The notes: a model not told the origin generated them from the sequence alone. Counted from the first letter of the stretch, positions 26,848-36,766 are shown. The stretch: 64,000 bases of DNA from Cyclobacteriaceae bacterium (GCA_019638355.1 JAHBTY010000003.1:397325-461324), one strand, 5' to 3'. Numbers and translations are program-made.

Positions 26848-28036
26848 GGATCAACTCAATAATAGCTGTAACGATATCGGCAGCAACTTCTGTTTTGGAT
26901 TTAAGACTAAATTCCTGAGTGGTAGTTGCCGTAAGTAGGGTTATCTTGTTGGTATCATGAGCAAAACCGGCTCCGGAGTCATTTAGCGAGTTTAGTACAA
27001 TCAGATCAAAGTTTTTCGACTTTAGTTTTGAATGGGCATTGATTTTTTCATTTTCGGTTTCAAGGGCAAAACCTACTGTTACCTGGCTCGCTTTTTTTTG
27101 TTTACCAAGCTCGGCTGCTATATCATACGTCTTTACCAATTCAATGTTCAATGTACTATCGCCTTTCTTTATTTTTTGATCGGCCTTATGGGCAGGCCGG
27201 TAGTCGGCTACCGCTGCTGAAAATATAGCAATATCGGAATGACTAAAATGTTTTTGACTTGCCTGAAACATTTCGTCAGCTGAGGTAACTTTTACCAATG
27301 AAACTCCTGCCGGTGCCGCCAGGTGGGTAGGGCCCGACACTAAAGTAACATCAGCACCTTGACGCACTAGTTCAACTGCAAGGGCATAACCCATTTTACC
27401 AGTGCTGTGGTTTCCGATAAACCGAACGGGATCTATTGCTTCGTAAGTAGGGCCTGCAGTTACCAATGCTTTTTTACCAGCAAGCTTGCCGGGCTTAAAA
27501 AAGTTTTCAATAGCCTCAACAATTTGCTCGGGTTCAGCCATTCTGCCGGTACCTACCAAACCACTGGCCAGTTCGCCATGTGTGGGTTCTATTAATTGGT
27601 TACCGAAGGTTGACAATTTCTTGAGATTACTTTGTGTAGCAGGATGCAACCACATGTCCAGATCCATAGCCGGAGCAAAAAGAACCGGGCAACGCGCAGA
27701 GAGATAAGTGGCTAACAACAAATTATCGCATAGGCCAGTAGCCATTTTAGCCAATGTGTTGGCACTGGCTGGTGCAATAACCATAACATCGGCCCACAGT
27801 CCTAATTCAACATGATTATTCCATTGGCCGGTTTCGTCTTTGCTGAAGTTGGTAAGAACCGGATTCTTAGAAAGTGTGGCGAGTGTAAGCGGAGTTATAA
27901 AATCGTGAGCCGATGCAGTCATGATTACTTTAACATCAGCACCTTGTTTAACTAAAAGCCGGATAAGCAAGGCCGCCTTGTACGCAGCAATACTGCCGCA
28001 TACACCCAGCAGAATTTTCTTTCCGGCCAGCGCCAT
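26840..28036 (-). CDS. coaBC: Bifunctional CoaBC (4'-phosphopantothenoylcysteine synthesis)
   Basis: Bifunctional coenzyme A enzyme, 398 aa. The N-terminal flavoprotein decarboxylase half (CoaC, about 1-185) has GVCGSIAAYKA and IAPASANTLAKMATGLCDNL, with APAMDLDMW at the active site. The C-terminal synthetase half (CoaB) starts VTAGPTYEAIDPVRFIGN and contains HSTGKMGYALA. It joins cysteine to 4'-phosphopantothenate using CTP and then decarboxylates the product. The stop and rpoZ's end overlap: the gene starts on the last base of rpoZ (1 nt), so they are coupled. Confidence 0.96.
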   Translation of the reverse strand: MALAGKKILLGVCGSIAAYKAALLIRLLVKQGADVKVIMTASAHDFITPLTLATLSKNPVLTNFSKDETGQWNNHVELGLWADVMVIAPASANTLAKMATGLCDNLLLATYLSARCPVLFAPAMDLDMWLHPATQSNLKKLSTFGNQLIEPTHGELASGLVGTGRMAEPEQIVEAIENFFKPGKLAGKKALVTAGPTYEAIDPVRFIGNHSTGKMGYALAVELVRQGADVTLVSGPTHLAAPAGVSLVKVTSADEMFQASQKHFSHSDIAIFSAAVADYRPAHKADQKIKKGDSTLNIELVKTYDIAAELGKQKKASQVTVGFALETENEKINAHSKLKSKNFDLIVLNSLNDSGAGFAHDTNKITLLTATTTQEFSLKSKTEVAADIVTAIIELIHA

Positions 28037-28365
28037 TACTCTGCTTTTGCTTCCCCTTCGGCCTCGGCAGAACGCATGCGGTAACTTAATTTGCCTTCCA
28101 GAAACTCTTCAATAGCCGTGCTGGTTGGTTTTGGCATGCGCTCGTAATAACGTGAAATTTCTATCTGCTCACGGTTTTCGAATACTTCTTCAAGATTGTC
28201 AACAGTAGTTGCAAACTCAGCAAGTTTATTATTCAATTCTTCTTTCAGGTTAACGGCAATCTGGCGTGCGCGCTTCGAAATCACCACAACCGATTCATAC
28301 AGGTTTCCGGTGGGTGCTGCGATTTTATCAATATCGCGGGTAACAATTGATGGTTGAATAGCCAT
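28036..28365 (-). CDS. rpoZ: RNA polymerase omega subunit (Bacteroidota type)
   Basis: 109-aa omega subunit, which helps assemble and stabilise RNA polymerase. The TGNLYESVVVISKRARQIAV segment contains the conserved helix that clamps beta-prime. The extended acidic and charged C-terminus (EEFLEGKLSYRMRSAEAEG) is typical of Bacteroidota omega. It lies 4 nt after bamD and overlaps coaBC by 1 nt. Confidence 0.93.
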   Translation of the reverse strand: MAIQPSIVTRDIDKIAAPTGNLYESVVVISKRARQIAVNLKEELNNKLAEFATTVDNLEEVFENREQIEISRYYERMPKPTSTAIEEFLEGKLSYRMRSAEAEGEAKAE

Positions 28366-28369
28366 AAGG

Positions 28370-29179
28370 TTAAATTTTATTGCTTTTTAGTTTGTTTACT
28401 TGTTCTAAACTTTCAGTGTAATAGCGCTCAGCCTCTTTCAGAAAGTTGCTATTGGGGAAATTATCTACCAATTCCTTGTAATAATCTACAGTAAGATTAA
28501 ACCGTTCTAACTGTTTGGTGCGAATGCTTACTGAAGCTAATTCAAACTCAGCAACTACTTTTAAGTAAGCACTTTCTTCAAGGTACTTTGAATCGGGGAA
28601 ATTCTTTTTGAAGTTATCCAACGAAATCACAGCCGCCTCGTACATTTTTAGTTTCAGGTAATGCTTAGCGTTATCAAAACCTTTCTTTTCGAGTTTTTGC
28701 TGGCTAATGGTAATTACATCAACAGCGCGGTTTAAAAACTGGCTGCCCGGATAGCGATTCAAAAAATTCTGCATGGCATTCATGGCTTCAATGCTGCTGT
28801 GCTGATCTTTGCTGGAATCGGGCGAGGAAGCATAAAGGCAATAGGCATACATAAAGGTCGCTTCTTCGGCCAGGCTACTGCGCCCGTACGTTTCGTAAAA
28901 AGTTTTAAACTGATCGGATGCCAACAAAAATAATTTTTCATGGTATTGGCAGTAGGCCAGGTTAAACTCAACCTTTTCGCCTTCGGGCAACCCCCGCACA
29001 ATTGGCAGAATTTGCTCAAACAAAATGGAGGCTCGGTAATAGTCTTTTTTGGCGTAGTAGTTTAAACCAGCCTCATATTTTACGCGCCAATCCTCACTTT
29101 TTTCAATGCGCCTGAATTTACTACAGCCAACCGAAATCATCGTAAGGATGGCAAGTGATAAAATACTTTTGTTAAACAT
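28370..29179 (-). CDS. bamD: Outer membrane assembly lipoprotein BamD
   Basis: 269-aa lipoprotein component of the BAM complex that inserts beta-barrel proteins into the outer membrane. The signal peptide ends with the lipobox ISVGC (residues 15-19 of MFNKSILS...). TPR repeats fill the rest: GLNYYAKKDYYRASILFEQIL, then FNLAYCQYHEKLFLLASDQF, then the FPDSKYLEESAYLKV and FPNSNFLKEAERYY repeats. The ATG at 29179 is preferred to TTG at 29197. It is the first gene of the cluster through recN. Confidence 0.94.
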   Translation of the reverse strand: MFNKSILSLAILTMISVGCSKFRRIEKSEDWRVKYEAGLNYYAKKDYYRASILFEQILPIVRGLPEGEKVEFNLAYCQYHEKLFLLASDQFKTFYETYGRSSLAEEATFMYAYCLYASSPDSSKDQHSSIEAMNAMQNFLNRYPGSQFLNRAVDVITISQQKLEKKGFDNAKHYLKLKMYEAAVISLDNFKKNFPDSKYLEESAYLKVVAEFELASVSIRTKQLERFNLTVDYYKELVDNFPNSNFLKEAERYYTESLEQVNKLKSNKI

Positions 29180-29303
29180 GAGCTGAATGGATTTCAAAAT
29201 CGAATAAATTCAGGCCTTACAGGCGATTTAAGCCTGCAAATATACAATAGGGTAACGAATAAGCAATTGAGCTATTTTGGTGGCAAGCGCAGAAAAAATG
29301 TAA

Positions 29304-30008
29304 TTATTTTCTTACAATCAGCTTTCGGGTAAGCACTCCGTTATTATCCAGGTAGAGGGTATAAAAGTAAATACCGGCAGTATATTCTTCGGTGCTAAGT
29401 TTAACACGTGTTTCGTGAGCAGGTAATTCTATATTATCCATGGGCTTGCCCAATATATTGTGTATGCTGAGCTTTGCCTTCGTGTTTTCTTGATGAATGC
29501 GATATTCAATATAGGCATGATCTTGCACCGGGTTTGGATAAACATCCTGAATGGTTATTTCTTTAGACTGAAACAGAACCGGTTTTTCAACACGATCCAT
29601 CACATTTACAAACACCGTAAACTCTCGCATTTCGGTAGGGTTACCCTTCGGATAAACCTGAAACCGGATGCTGTGTTGGCTGGCAACCAGTCCGCTTTCT
29701 AATACAAAAGCTAACTGCTGAATGGTTTCACCGGCCTCCACTCGTTTTGAAAATTCTGAAAAACTGGCTTCCAGGCAATTTTTGTCAAGGCAGAAATACC
29801 CTTTTTGACTTTGACCAAGATCGGATTGGGCCTTGCGAATAATGTAAAAAGTAGCTTTATCGGAGTGGTTTTTAATTTTGATCGGAATACGGAGTGTTTC
29901 ACCCACAAGAGCCTGGTAGTTCTCTTGAATATCCGGTAACTCAAATTGCTGGGCACCTGCCAAAAGGCTTGTCATTAAAACGCAAAAAAATGTTGCAAGG
30001 GTTTTCAT
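29304..30008 (-). CDS. Secreted protein with type IX sorting domain
   Basis: 234-aa exported protein. A signal peptide of about 19 residues (MKTLATFFCVLMTSLLAGA) is followed by a beta-sandwich region (LRIPIKIKNHSDKATFYI). The C-terminal 85 residues are a type A type IX secretion sorting signal: QDVYPNPVQDHAYIEY, LSIHNILGKPM and the GIYFYTLYLDNNGVLTRKLI end. It should cross the outer membrane through the type IX system and be fixed to the surface. Function of the passenger domain is not recognised. Confidence 0.87.
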   Translation of the reverse strand: MKTLATFFCVLMTSLLAGAQQFELPDIQENYQALVGETLRIPIKIKNHSDKATFYIIRKAQSDLGQSQKGYFCLDKNCLEASFSEFSKRVEAGETIQQLAFVLESGLVASQHSIRFQVYPKGNPTEMREFTVFVNVMDRVEKPVLFQSKEITIQDVYPNPVQDHAYIEYRIHQENTKAKLSIHNILGKPMDNIELPAHETRVKLSTEEYTAGIYFYTLYLDNNGVLTRKLIVRK

Positions 30009-30101
30009 GACACGACACACTAATTCAAGTGAAAATTTAATTAGAATTAGTGCTTTTCCCTATCAATTGCGAAAAAAAATTATCTGTAAAACAATTATTG
30101 G

Positions 30102-31649
30102 TTAGTTGGCTTCGTTAGGGTGGCGTTTCACAACATCAGCACGGGCTGGTCTAAGTTTGCCTTTCCAATCAAAACCCTTTAACAGTCTGTCGGCTTCTTT
30201 AATTTCATGAGGTGGCGTAAAGGTGGCATCGGGCTTTACATAGGCCGATACATTGTTAACCCGGCCATTTAAAAAGTTGATGCGCATATTGCTGCAAATC
30301 ATTTTGTTCATGCCGGTAGTATAGGTAATTAGTAACTTACCCTTGTCGGTATCAATTTCTTTTTCCTGCAGGGCATGGTATATGCTTTCGCCATTCCCAT
30401 TAACAGCCACAAAGTTAATTTGGCTGCCACTGAAATGAGCCACCATTCTACGGCCCTTTATCTGATTGAAATTGCGAAGCGAATCCTGAGAGGCTACAAA
30501 TGAATTGGCAATCATATACAACCGGTCTATTTTCTTATTCTTCAACACCATGTAAATCGAATCGGCTGTCATCTGGTTTTCATGGTTCCATAAAATGGGT
30601 TGGGTGTACAGGTGCAAGGTGGAATCATTGGCAATGTAGGCAAGCGAATCGGCCATGCCCTGCATGTCGCTTTTAAATATTTTTACATTTTTATAGGCGA
30701 GCAATCTTTTCTTTTTTGGATCGGGGCTTTCAATCGAAACAAGGGTATCGGCAGAAATAAAGAGGGTATCGGCATCATCGCCAATCTTGGCCACAAACGA
30801 GTTGCCATATACTTTGGAAACGCCATTTTTCTTATCGTAAAAACTATTGTCGCCAAATATCAACATGTTTTCTTCTTTGGATGTCATAACCACACGTCCT
30901 TTTGCGCGATATAATTTTCGTACATCATCAATCTGGTATTCATCACCTTTTATTTTGTATTCGGCAGTTTCCATCTGGCCCAAAGTAAGTGCCGATGCTT
31001 TCAGGTTTGTATTGTAGAAACCACTTTTATAAACTGCCGTGCTTCCATCTTTGTTGGTAACAGTTGTATGATCACGGAAGTAGATGATCTTGGTAGTTGA
31101 GTTGTATTGCAGCGTATCCGATTCCAGGGTATAGTCTGGATTTTTACCGGTTACTTCAGATTTAAACGAAGCCATGTTGGTACGAATGTCGTAGTAACCT
31201 TTTTTGCTGGTAAGCACATTGGCCGAATCAACTAAGCGGCCGCCATTAAAATAGCGAGCTTCACTTTTGGGGCGGTCGTAATCCAGAAAGTCGGTGTATA
31301 GTGTAGCAATTCCTTTTTTGGTAAACACTACATTTTTACGCAGGTAGGCTATGCGTTTGTTCCCATCGTAACTTAAGCTACGCGATACCACATCTACTGA
31401 GTCGCCATCGGTAATATGCACTTGTCCAAAAGCTTCCACCCGATTTTTCCTTTTGTAAAAGTGGGCGGAGTCGCAATAGATGGTGGTATTATTCTGAATA
31501 AAAATAACGTTCCCGATTACGCGGTCGAACCGTTCGCCATCTTTAACAGCACCAAACAGGTTATCGGCTTTTTTTAGTTTAACCTGCCGCTGGGAAACCG
31601 CATGGTGGGCAAATAGTGCACAAAACAAGAGTAATACAACACGCATCAT
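30102..31649 (-). CDS. OstA-like LPS-transport-related protein
   Basis: 515-aa periplasmic protein with a signal peptide (MMRVVLLLFCALFAHHAVS). The body is a long LptA/OstA-type beta-jellyroll with repeated strands: GNVIFIQNNTTIYCDSAHFY, the NRVEAFGQVHITDGDSV strand and later YGNSFVAKIGDDADTLF. In Bacteroidota this large OstA-like form is thought to work in LPS transport in place of, or with, LptA. The double ATG offers starts at 31649 or 31646. It is divergent from tilS with 35 nt between. Confidence 0.9.
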   Translation of the reverse strand: MMRVVLLLFCALFAHHAVSQRQVKLKKADNLFGAVKDGERFDRVIGNVIFIQNNTTIYCDSAHFYKRKNRVEAFGQVHITDGDSVDVVSRSLSYDGNKRIAYLRKNVVFTKKGIATLYTDFLDYDRPKSEARYFNGGRLVDSANVLTSKKGYYDIRTNMASFKSEVTGKNPDYTLESDTLQYNSTTKIIYFRDHTTVTNKDGSTAVYKSGFYNTNLKASALTLGQMETAEYKIKGDEYQIDDVRKLYRAKGRVVMTSKEENMLIFGDNSFYDKKNGVSKVYGNSFVAKIGDDADTLFISADTLVSIESPDPKKKRLLAYKNVKIFKSDMQGMADSLAYIANDSTLHLYTQPILWNHENQMTADSIYMVLKNKKIDRLYMIANSFVASQDSLRNFNQIKGRRMVAHFSGSQINFVAVNGNGESIYHALQEKEIDTDKGKLLITYTTGMNKMICSNMRINFLNGRVNNVSAYVKPDATFTPPHEIKEADRLLKGFDWKGKLRPARADVVKRHPNEAN

Positions 31650-31671
31650 CGGGCCAAAAATAGATAAAAGT

Positions 31672-31679
31672 TATCTTTG
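31672..31679 (+). promoter_or_regulatory. Possible -7 box of tilS
   Basis: TATCTTTG, matching TAnnTTTG, 5 nt before the GTG start of tilS. A leaderless or near-leaderless transcript would result. No -33 TTTG is visible. Confidence 0.35.
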
Positions 31680-31684
31680 GCTTT

Positions 31685-32995
31685 GTGAAACAAGCCTTTC
31701 TCAACCAACTTAAACAACATGGAATAACACCGGCTACCAGATTGCTGCTGGCTGTAAGTGGCGGGCTCGATTCCATGGTGATGCTTCACTTGTTTCGTAC
31801 TTTGAAATTTGAGGTGGCCGTAGCTCATGTAAACTTTGGATTGCGTGGAGTTGAATCCGATGCTGATCAGCAATTTGTATCCGATTGGTGTGCCCAACAT
31901 CAGGTTCCATTTTTTACTGCGCGCTTTGAAACCAACAATTATGCCACTACGCACGGGCTTTCCATTCAAATGGCTGCACGCGACTTACGGTATAAATGGT
32001 TTAATGAGCTGGCCGCAAAAAATCGGTTTCAGTTTATTGCAACGGCCCATCATCTCAACGATTCGCTCGAAACAGCTCTGCTTAACCTTGCGCGGGGCAT
32101 GGGCCTTGAAGGTTTAACGGGTATTACACCCCTTTCGGGAAATCGGTTTCGTCCGTTGTTATTTGCCACCCGCACCGAAATTGAGACCTATGCTGCCGAA
32201 AATGAAATTGCATGGCGCGAAGACAGCAGTAATCAAACCGATGTTTACCAGCGAAACCTGATTCGCCATCGGATAATACCAGCGTTAAAAAAAATTAATC
32301 CAGCATTGGAGGCAGGCTTTGCTTCAATGGTGTTAAAGCTTAAGCACGATCTGGCTATTCTGGATGCCGAAAACGAAAATTGGAAATCTTCTTATCTGGA
32401 ATCATCGGGTGCAGGTGTTATTATCCGCAAAGAAGGTTTACAACCAGCTACCTTGCCACATCTGTGGCGAGCCCTTCGCAACTATGGATTTAACTGGGAG
32501 CAAACCGGGCAGATACTACCTGCAATAGCTGGCCAACCCGGAAAAATATTTTATAGTACTACACACTCATTAACGGTTGATCGTGGGTGTTTGGTAATAT
32601 CAGAACTTACAAAGCCTATAGCGGCCATCTCCATCCCTGTTGCGAATGGAAAGTATCAATTGAGTAACCTGGAATTGTTGATAGAGAAAGATCAGCCTCC
32701 GCTTTTTTTACCCGATCGAAACGTGGCAGTATTGGATCAAAACATACTTTCGCCCAATTTGATATGGCGGAGTTGGCAACCTGGCGATTCGTTTATTCCG
32801 CTGGGCATGGAACATCAAAAAAAAATCAGCGACTTTCTGGTTGATGAAAAAGTTCCGCTTGGACTAAAAAACAAGGTTACGGTATTGGAAAGTAATGGTG
32901 AGATTGCCTGGGTGGTTGGGTTTAGAATAGGCAATCGGTTTAAAATTACCCATGATACCCGCCAGGCCGTTGTTTTTCGGGTATCACAATTATGA
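31685..32995 (+). CDS. tilS: tRNA(Ile)-lysidine synthetase TilS
   Basis: Modifies C34 of the CAU-anticodon isoleucine tRNA to lysidine using ATP and lysine, allowing AUA decoding; essential in most bacteria. The PP-loop SGGLDSMVML is at about residues 25-34, with VAHVNFGLRG and the ATAHHLNDSLETALLNL block following. A C-terminal substrate-binding domain ends GFRIGNRFKITH. The length of 436 aa is normal. The start is GTG at 31685, since no in-frame ATG gives a complete PP-loop domain. Confidence 0.95.
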   Translation: MKQAFLNQLKQHGITPATRLLLAVSGGLDSMVMLHLFRTLKFEVAVAHVNFGLRGVESDADQQFVSDWCAQHQVPFFTARFETNNYATTHGLSIQMAARDLRYKWFNELAAKNRFQFIATAHHLNDSLETALLNLARGMGLEGLTGITPLSGNRFRPLLFATRTEIETYAAENEIAWREDSSNQTDVYQRNLIRHRIIPALKKINPALEAGFASMVLKLKHDLAILDAENENWKSSYLESSGAGVIIRKEGLQPATLPHLWRALRNYGFNWEQTGQILPAIAGQPGKIFYSTTHSLTVDRGCLVISELTKPIAAISIPVANGKYQLSNLELLIEKDQPPLFLPDRNVAVLDQNILSPNLIWRSWQPGDSFIPLGMEHQKKISDFLVDEKVPLGLKNKVTVLESNGEIAWVVGFRIGNRFKITHDTRQAVVFRVSQL

Positions 32996-33069
32996 GTTTA
33001 CCTTTTCTTTTGCGCGATGGAGTTATAAATTGCGGCCCGATTTTAACGACCTAATTTAATTTTTGTAGT

Positions 33070-34002
33070 ATGAAAATAACCGTGGTAGGTGCCGGCAATG
33101 TGGGCGCCACTTGTGCCGATGTGTTGGCTTACAAGGAAATTGCAAATGAGATTGTGTTGGTAGATATACGCGAAGGGTTTGCCGAGGGTAAAGCACTTGA
33201 TATCTGGCAAAAAGCTCCGATTGACCTATACGATACCCGAACCATCGGTTCTACAAACGATTACACCAAAACTGCAGATTCGGAAGTTGTGGTAATTACC
33301 TCAGGGCTGCCCCGCAAACCGGGCATGACCCGCGATGATTTGATTAACACCAATGCAGGTATTGTAAAATCGGTTACTGAAAATGTAATAAAACATTCGC
33401 CCAACGCAATTATCATTGTAGTGTCGAATCCATTGGATGTAATGACCTACCAGGCGCACATTACTTCTAAACTGCCGCGCACTCGTGTAATGGGTATGGC
33501 CGGTATTTTGGATACAGCCCGCTACCGGGCATTTTTGGCTGAAGCTTTGAATGTTTCTCCAAAAGATATTCAGGCTATGTTGTTGGGTGGCCATGGCGAT
33601 ACCATGGTGCCGCTGCCACGCTATACAACCGTGGGTGGAATTCCGGTAACGGAGTTGATTGGTAAGGATAAACTGAATGCCATTATTGAGCGCACCAAAG
33701 TAGGAGGTGGCGAACTGGTAAAACTAATGGGCACTTCTGCCTGGTATGCACCAGGTTCGGCTGCAGCGCAAATGGTGGAGGCCATTGTGCGCGATCAAAA
33801 ACGTGTGTTGCCGGTTTGTATTCGATTAGATGGTGAGTATGGAATTAAAGATTGTTACCTCGGTGTGCCGGTAATTCTTGGCAAGGCTGGCGTTGAAAAA
33901 ATAATTGAACTTGATTTGAACAGCGAAGAGAAGGCCCTGATGGAAACCAGCCGTAAACACGTGAAGGAAGTGATGGATGTGCTGGATAAAATTGGTGGGT
34001 AA
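33070..34002 (+). CDS. mdh: Malate dehydrogenase (LDH-like)
   Basis: NAD-dependent malate dehydrogenase of the citric acid cycle, 310 aa. The Rossmann start is VVGAGNVGATCADVLA, with the DIREG acidic residue that favours NAD. The substrate arginines lie in TSGLPRKPGMTRDDL, and the catalytic His is in LLGGHGDTMVPL. VVSNPLDVMTY is another family block. A strong terminator follows at 34026. The gene stands alone. Confidence 0.95.
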   Translation: MKITVVGAGNVGATCADVLAYKEIANEIVLVDIREGFAEGKALDIWQKAPIDLYDTRTIGSTNDYTKTADSEVVVITSGLPRKPGMTRDDLINTNAGIVKSVTENVIKHSPNAIIIVVSNPLDVMTYQAHITSKLPRTRVMGMAGILDTARYRAFLAEALNVSPKDIQAMLLGGHGDTMVPLPRYTTVGGIPVTELIGKDKLNAIIERTKVGGGELVKLMGTSAWYAPGSAAAQMVEAIVRDQKRVLPVCIRLDGEYGIKDCYLGVPVILGKAGVEKIIELDLNSEEKALMETSRKHVKEVMDVLDKIGG

Positions 34003-34025
34003 GCGGTAGCTTCTATAAGTAAAAC

Positions 34026-34053
34026 AAAACTCCGGCCTCACGACCGGAGTTTT
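34026..34053 (+). terminator. Terminator of mdh
   Basis: AAAACTCCGG (34026-34035) and CCGGAGTTTT (34044-34053) with an 8-nt loop and a further T-run. Clear Rho-independent form. Confidence 0.9.
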
Positions 34054-34213
34054 TTATTTCTGTCCAACACCACTCCACAAAGCAGACCCCATTGGGTTGG
34101 TACAGAAACTATGAGAACCATGACGTGCTCACAGAGGTATTAACGCAAAATGCATAGTTTAATTTTACGTGATGGTATTAGTTGAGGTGAATAGACTAAC
34201 TGTGCCGATAAAC

Positions 34214-34903
34214 TTAGCGCTGAAAACGTTTGAGGAATTCTTGCTCGTAGCTTGCCCCAATGGGTACATCTACACCTTGTAGTGAAATAATTTTGTTGCG
34301 CACGTTATCTACCCGTTTAAAGGGCACAATGTAAGAACGATGCACTCGGATAAAATCGGCAGGCGATAATTTATCCAACACGTTCTTCATCGTCATGCGG
34401 GCAATTACCGGGCGTTGATCTTTAATATGAATTCGGATATAATCATCCAGGCCTTCAATAAACAAAATCTGATCGGTGGGGATCTTTACTAATTTATAGT
34501 CGGCTCGTACAAACAAGTTATTATCGGTCGGGTTTGAAGATTGATTTCTTAACTCGTATTGTTCTTTTGCGCGCAATACCGCTTGTTCAAAACGTTGGTA
34601 GGTAAAGGGTTTTAGTAAATAATCCGTTGCCTTCAGGTTAAAGCCTTCTACCGCAAACTCGCTATAAGCAGTTGTAAAAATTACCTGCGTATTTTGTTGA
34701 ATACGGGTTGAAAATTCTAATCCCGAAATGGAAGGCATCTGAATATCGAGAAATAAAATATCAACCGGAAATTGTTCCAGGTGTTTGAGCGCCAGCGAAG
34801 GTTGGGTAAAGGTTTTATCTAACTGAAGCCAGCCGGCTTGCTTGCAGAATGTTTCAATTACCTGCAGACCGGGTATTTCATCGTCCAATGCTATTGCTTT
34901 CAT
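34214..34903 (-). CDS. LytTR response regulator
   Basis: Two-component regulator of about 229 aa. The receiver domain (MKAIALDDEIPGL; phosphoacceptor Asp in ILFLDIQMP) is followed by a LytTR DNA-binding domain (about 125-229) containing ILFIEGLDDYIRIHI and FIRVHRSYIVPFKRV. LytTR regulators bind paired 9-bp sites upstream of targets. The ATG at 34903 overlaps the kinase stop by 1 nt, so it is coupled to the kinase gene. Confidence 0.92.
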   Translation of the reverse strand: MKAIALDDEIPGLQVIETFCKQAGWLQLDKTFTQPSLALKHLEQFPVDILFLDIQMPSISGLEFSTRIQQNTQVIFTTAYSEFAVEGFNLKATDYLLKPFTYQRFEQAVLRAKEQYELRNQSSNPTDNNLFVRADYKLVKIPTDQILFIEGLDDYIRIHIKDQRPVIARMTMKNVLDKLSPADFIRVHRSYIVPFKRVDNVRNKIISLQGVDVPIGASYEQEFLKRFQR

Positions 34904-35991
34904 TATTGTAGTATAATTGAAAGATAAACGGTAAAATCCCATTCGGATTGTTTGATGTTTAAAGTATGTTTTTGTGGATACATCAAGTGCAATCGTTGTT
35001 GTACATTTTTAATACCTACTTGTGTTTTTTCATTATTACCCGTACTTACTTTTTGATTTTTGATGGTGCAAAAAAGTAACTGGTATTCAAGCTTTATCTC
35101 AATATTTATTTCAGATGGTTGTTCAGGATTTACACCGTACTTAAATGCATTTTCAATAAACGGAATAATTAACATGGGGGCTATTTTCTCCTCCATTGAA
35201 GGCTGGTCAATTGTAACAATCAGGTTTACCGAGGCAGGAAGGCGCAGGCGTTGCAGTTCTATGTAATTGTTCAGGTACTCTATTTCTTTTGCAAGCGAAA
35301 CCCGTTCGTGAACGGTATCGGTAAGTACATACCGCATCATGTTTGAAAGTTTTACAACTGCTTGCGCAGTTGAATCTGCTTTTTGAAGTGCCAGTGAATA
35401 AATACTGTTAAGGGTATTGAATAGAAAGTGGGGATTGATTTGCGCATGCAGGTAAGCGACTTCTGCTTTTTGCCGGGCGGTTTCTGTTTCGCGCAAGCGG
35501 GTGTTTATCCGTAACATCAATGAGAATAGAAACACCAACGTAAATAATAAAGTCTGCCGCCCCAACCGGAATGAAATTTCACGTAAAATTTCAGGCTCAT
35601 CAAAAGGCCTTGGCATATTTATATCCGGAGGGGGTGGTGAGTTAAGGTTATTGTTGAATGCTGGCGACTCTCGCATAGACATTTGCCGAGCCGGATTTAT
35701 TGGTGCAGCCGGAGTAATCATTCCGGGAAGAATCACAATCAGGAAGTACATTCCTGTAGTGAGTACAACCAACTGCCAGTACTTTTTGCCGAAGTAATAA
35801 CGGGGCACAAGCAAATGGTAATTGAAATAAAAGTACCCAATCAGCAGTGCATATCTGATTATTTCGATCAGGCCTCGTGAACCTTGAAATAAAATCAGTA
35901 CATCCTTCGGGCCTGGAAAAAATAAAATGGGAAGGGTTATGAAAATTGCCCAACCCGCTACGTGTAGTATAATTTGTGGAATGCGGTTCAT
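34903..35991 (-). CDS. LytS-type sensor histidine kinase
   Basis: 362-aa membrane kinase with about four helices in the first 165 residues (ALLIGYFYFNYHLLV and TTGMYFLIVILPGM among them). A proline-rich periplasmic loop lies between helices. The His_kinase domain carries the phosphoacceptor in AQINPHFLFNTLNSIYSLA (about residue 195-210) and the ATPase block IPFIENAFKYGV. It is the cognate kinase of the LytTR regulator: stop and start overlap by one base. Only 1 nt separates it from the methyltransferase stop. Confidence 0.92.
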   Translation of the reverse strand: MNRIPQIILHVAGWAIFITLPILFFPGPKDVLILFQGSRGLIEIIRYALLIGYFYFNYHLLVPRYYFGKKYWQLVVLTTGMYFLIVILPGMITPAAPINPARQMSMRESPAFNNNLNSPPPPDINMPRPFDEPEILREISFRLGRQTLLFTLVFLFSLMLRINTRLRETETARQKAEVAYLHAQINPHFLFNTLNSIYSLALQKADSTAQAVVKLSNMMRYVLTDTVHERVSLAKEIEYLNNYIELQRLRLPASVNLIVTIDQPSMEEKIAPMLIIPFIENAFKYGVNPEQPSEINIEIKLEYQLLFCTIKNQKVSTGNNEKTQVGIKNVQQRLHLMYPQKHTLNIKQSEWDFTVYLSIILQ

Positions 35992-35992
35992 G

Positions 35993-36766
35993 TCAACCTA
36001 CCTTTCGCCCGATGTATAGAATTTCATGCTCCATAATAGAGGCGCGCGCTGCAATTTCTTTTGATAAATTCTGAGCAAAGCGATTTTCTTCGGCCACCAG
36101 GCCACTGGCATTAATTCGTTTGGGATAGTCATGCCCGTATTTGCGTACATGGTCGTCTTGACCAAAGATTTTTTCACGTTCGCGTTTATCGGTTATGCTG
36201 CTATCTTCAAAGGTTGTTTCGGGAACTGGCGAGAAGAACGGAACTTGCAGAATGGCCCAGCCGCCTGGTTTTAGTACTCGTTTTAGTTCCTGCATTGCTT
36301 TCACGTCATCGGCAACATGCTCCAATACATGATTGCATAAAACAATATCGAAGGTATTGTCTGCAAAGGGCAAGTGATGAATGTCAGCCTTTACTTTTGC
36401 CAAAGGCGATTCAATATCGGTGGTGATGTACCCGTTGCCATGTTGTTTCTCGAATGGTTTCATAAAACAAACTTCGGGTGCTATGTGCAACACCTGAAGT
36501 TGTGCTTTGAAAAAATCAGTTTGCGCTTGCAAATACATCCAAATTAACCGATGGCGTTCCAGGCTCAGGCAGTTGGGGCAAAGTGCATTGGGCCGTGGAT
36601 TAATTCGGCCGTAAGGCATAAACTTTTTAAACCGACTATTGCAAACGGGGCATTCTACTGTGTTGCCAGCATAAAATAAACCCACCACTTTTAAGCCAGT
36701 GCCGGCCATGCGCTGTAGCCAGGGGCGTGGAACAAAGCGGATAAGGAACGAAATGATTTTTTTCAT
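35993..36766 (-). CDS. SAM-dependent methyltransferase with zinc-ribbon-like start
   Basis: About 257 aa. A CPVC (residues about 38-41) and CPNC pair resembles a treble-clef zinc site ahead of the Rossmann methyltransferase domain. That domain has VLHIAPE (altered motif I), IVLCNHVLEHVAD and LKRVLKPGGWAIL. The substrate is unknown. Similar proteins occur near glycan or envelope genes. The frame opens at 36775, but MKKIIS at 36766 is the better start. It forms an operon with the sensor kinase and regulator (1-nt spacing), so signalling may be linked to this modification. Confidence 0.85.
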   Translation of the reverse strand: MKKIISFLIRFVPRPWLQRMAGTGLKVVGLFYAGNTVECPVCNSRFKKFMPYGRINPRPNALCPNCLSLERHRLIWMYLQAQTDFFKAQLQVLHIAPEVCFMKPFEKQHGNGYITTDIESPLAKVKADIHHLPFADNTFDIVLCNHVLEHVADDVKAMQELKRVLKPGGWAILQVPFFSPVPETTFEDSSITDKREREKIFGQDDHVRKYGHDYPKRINASGLVAEENRFAQNLSKEIAARASIMEHEILYIGRKVG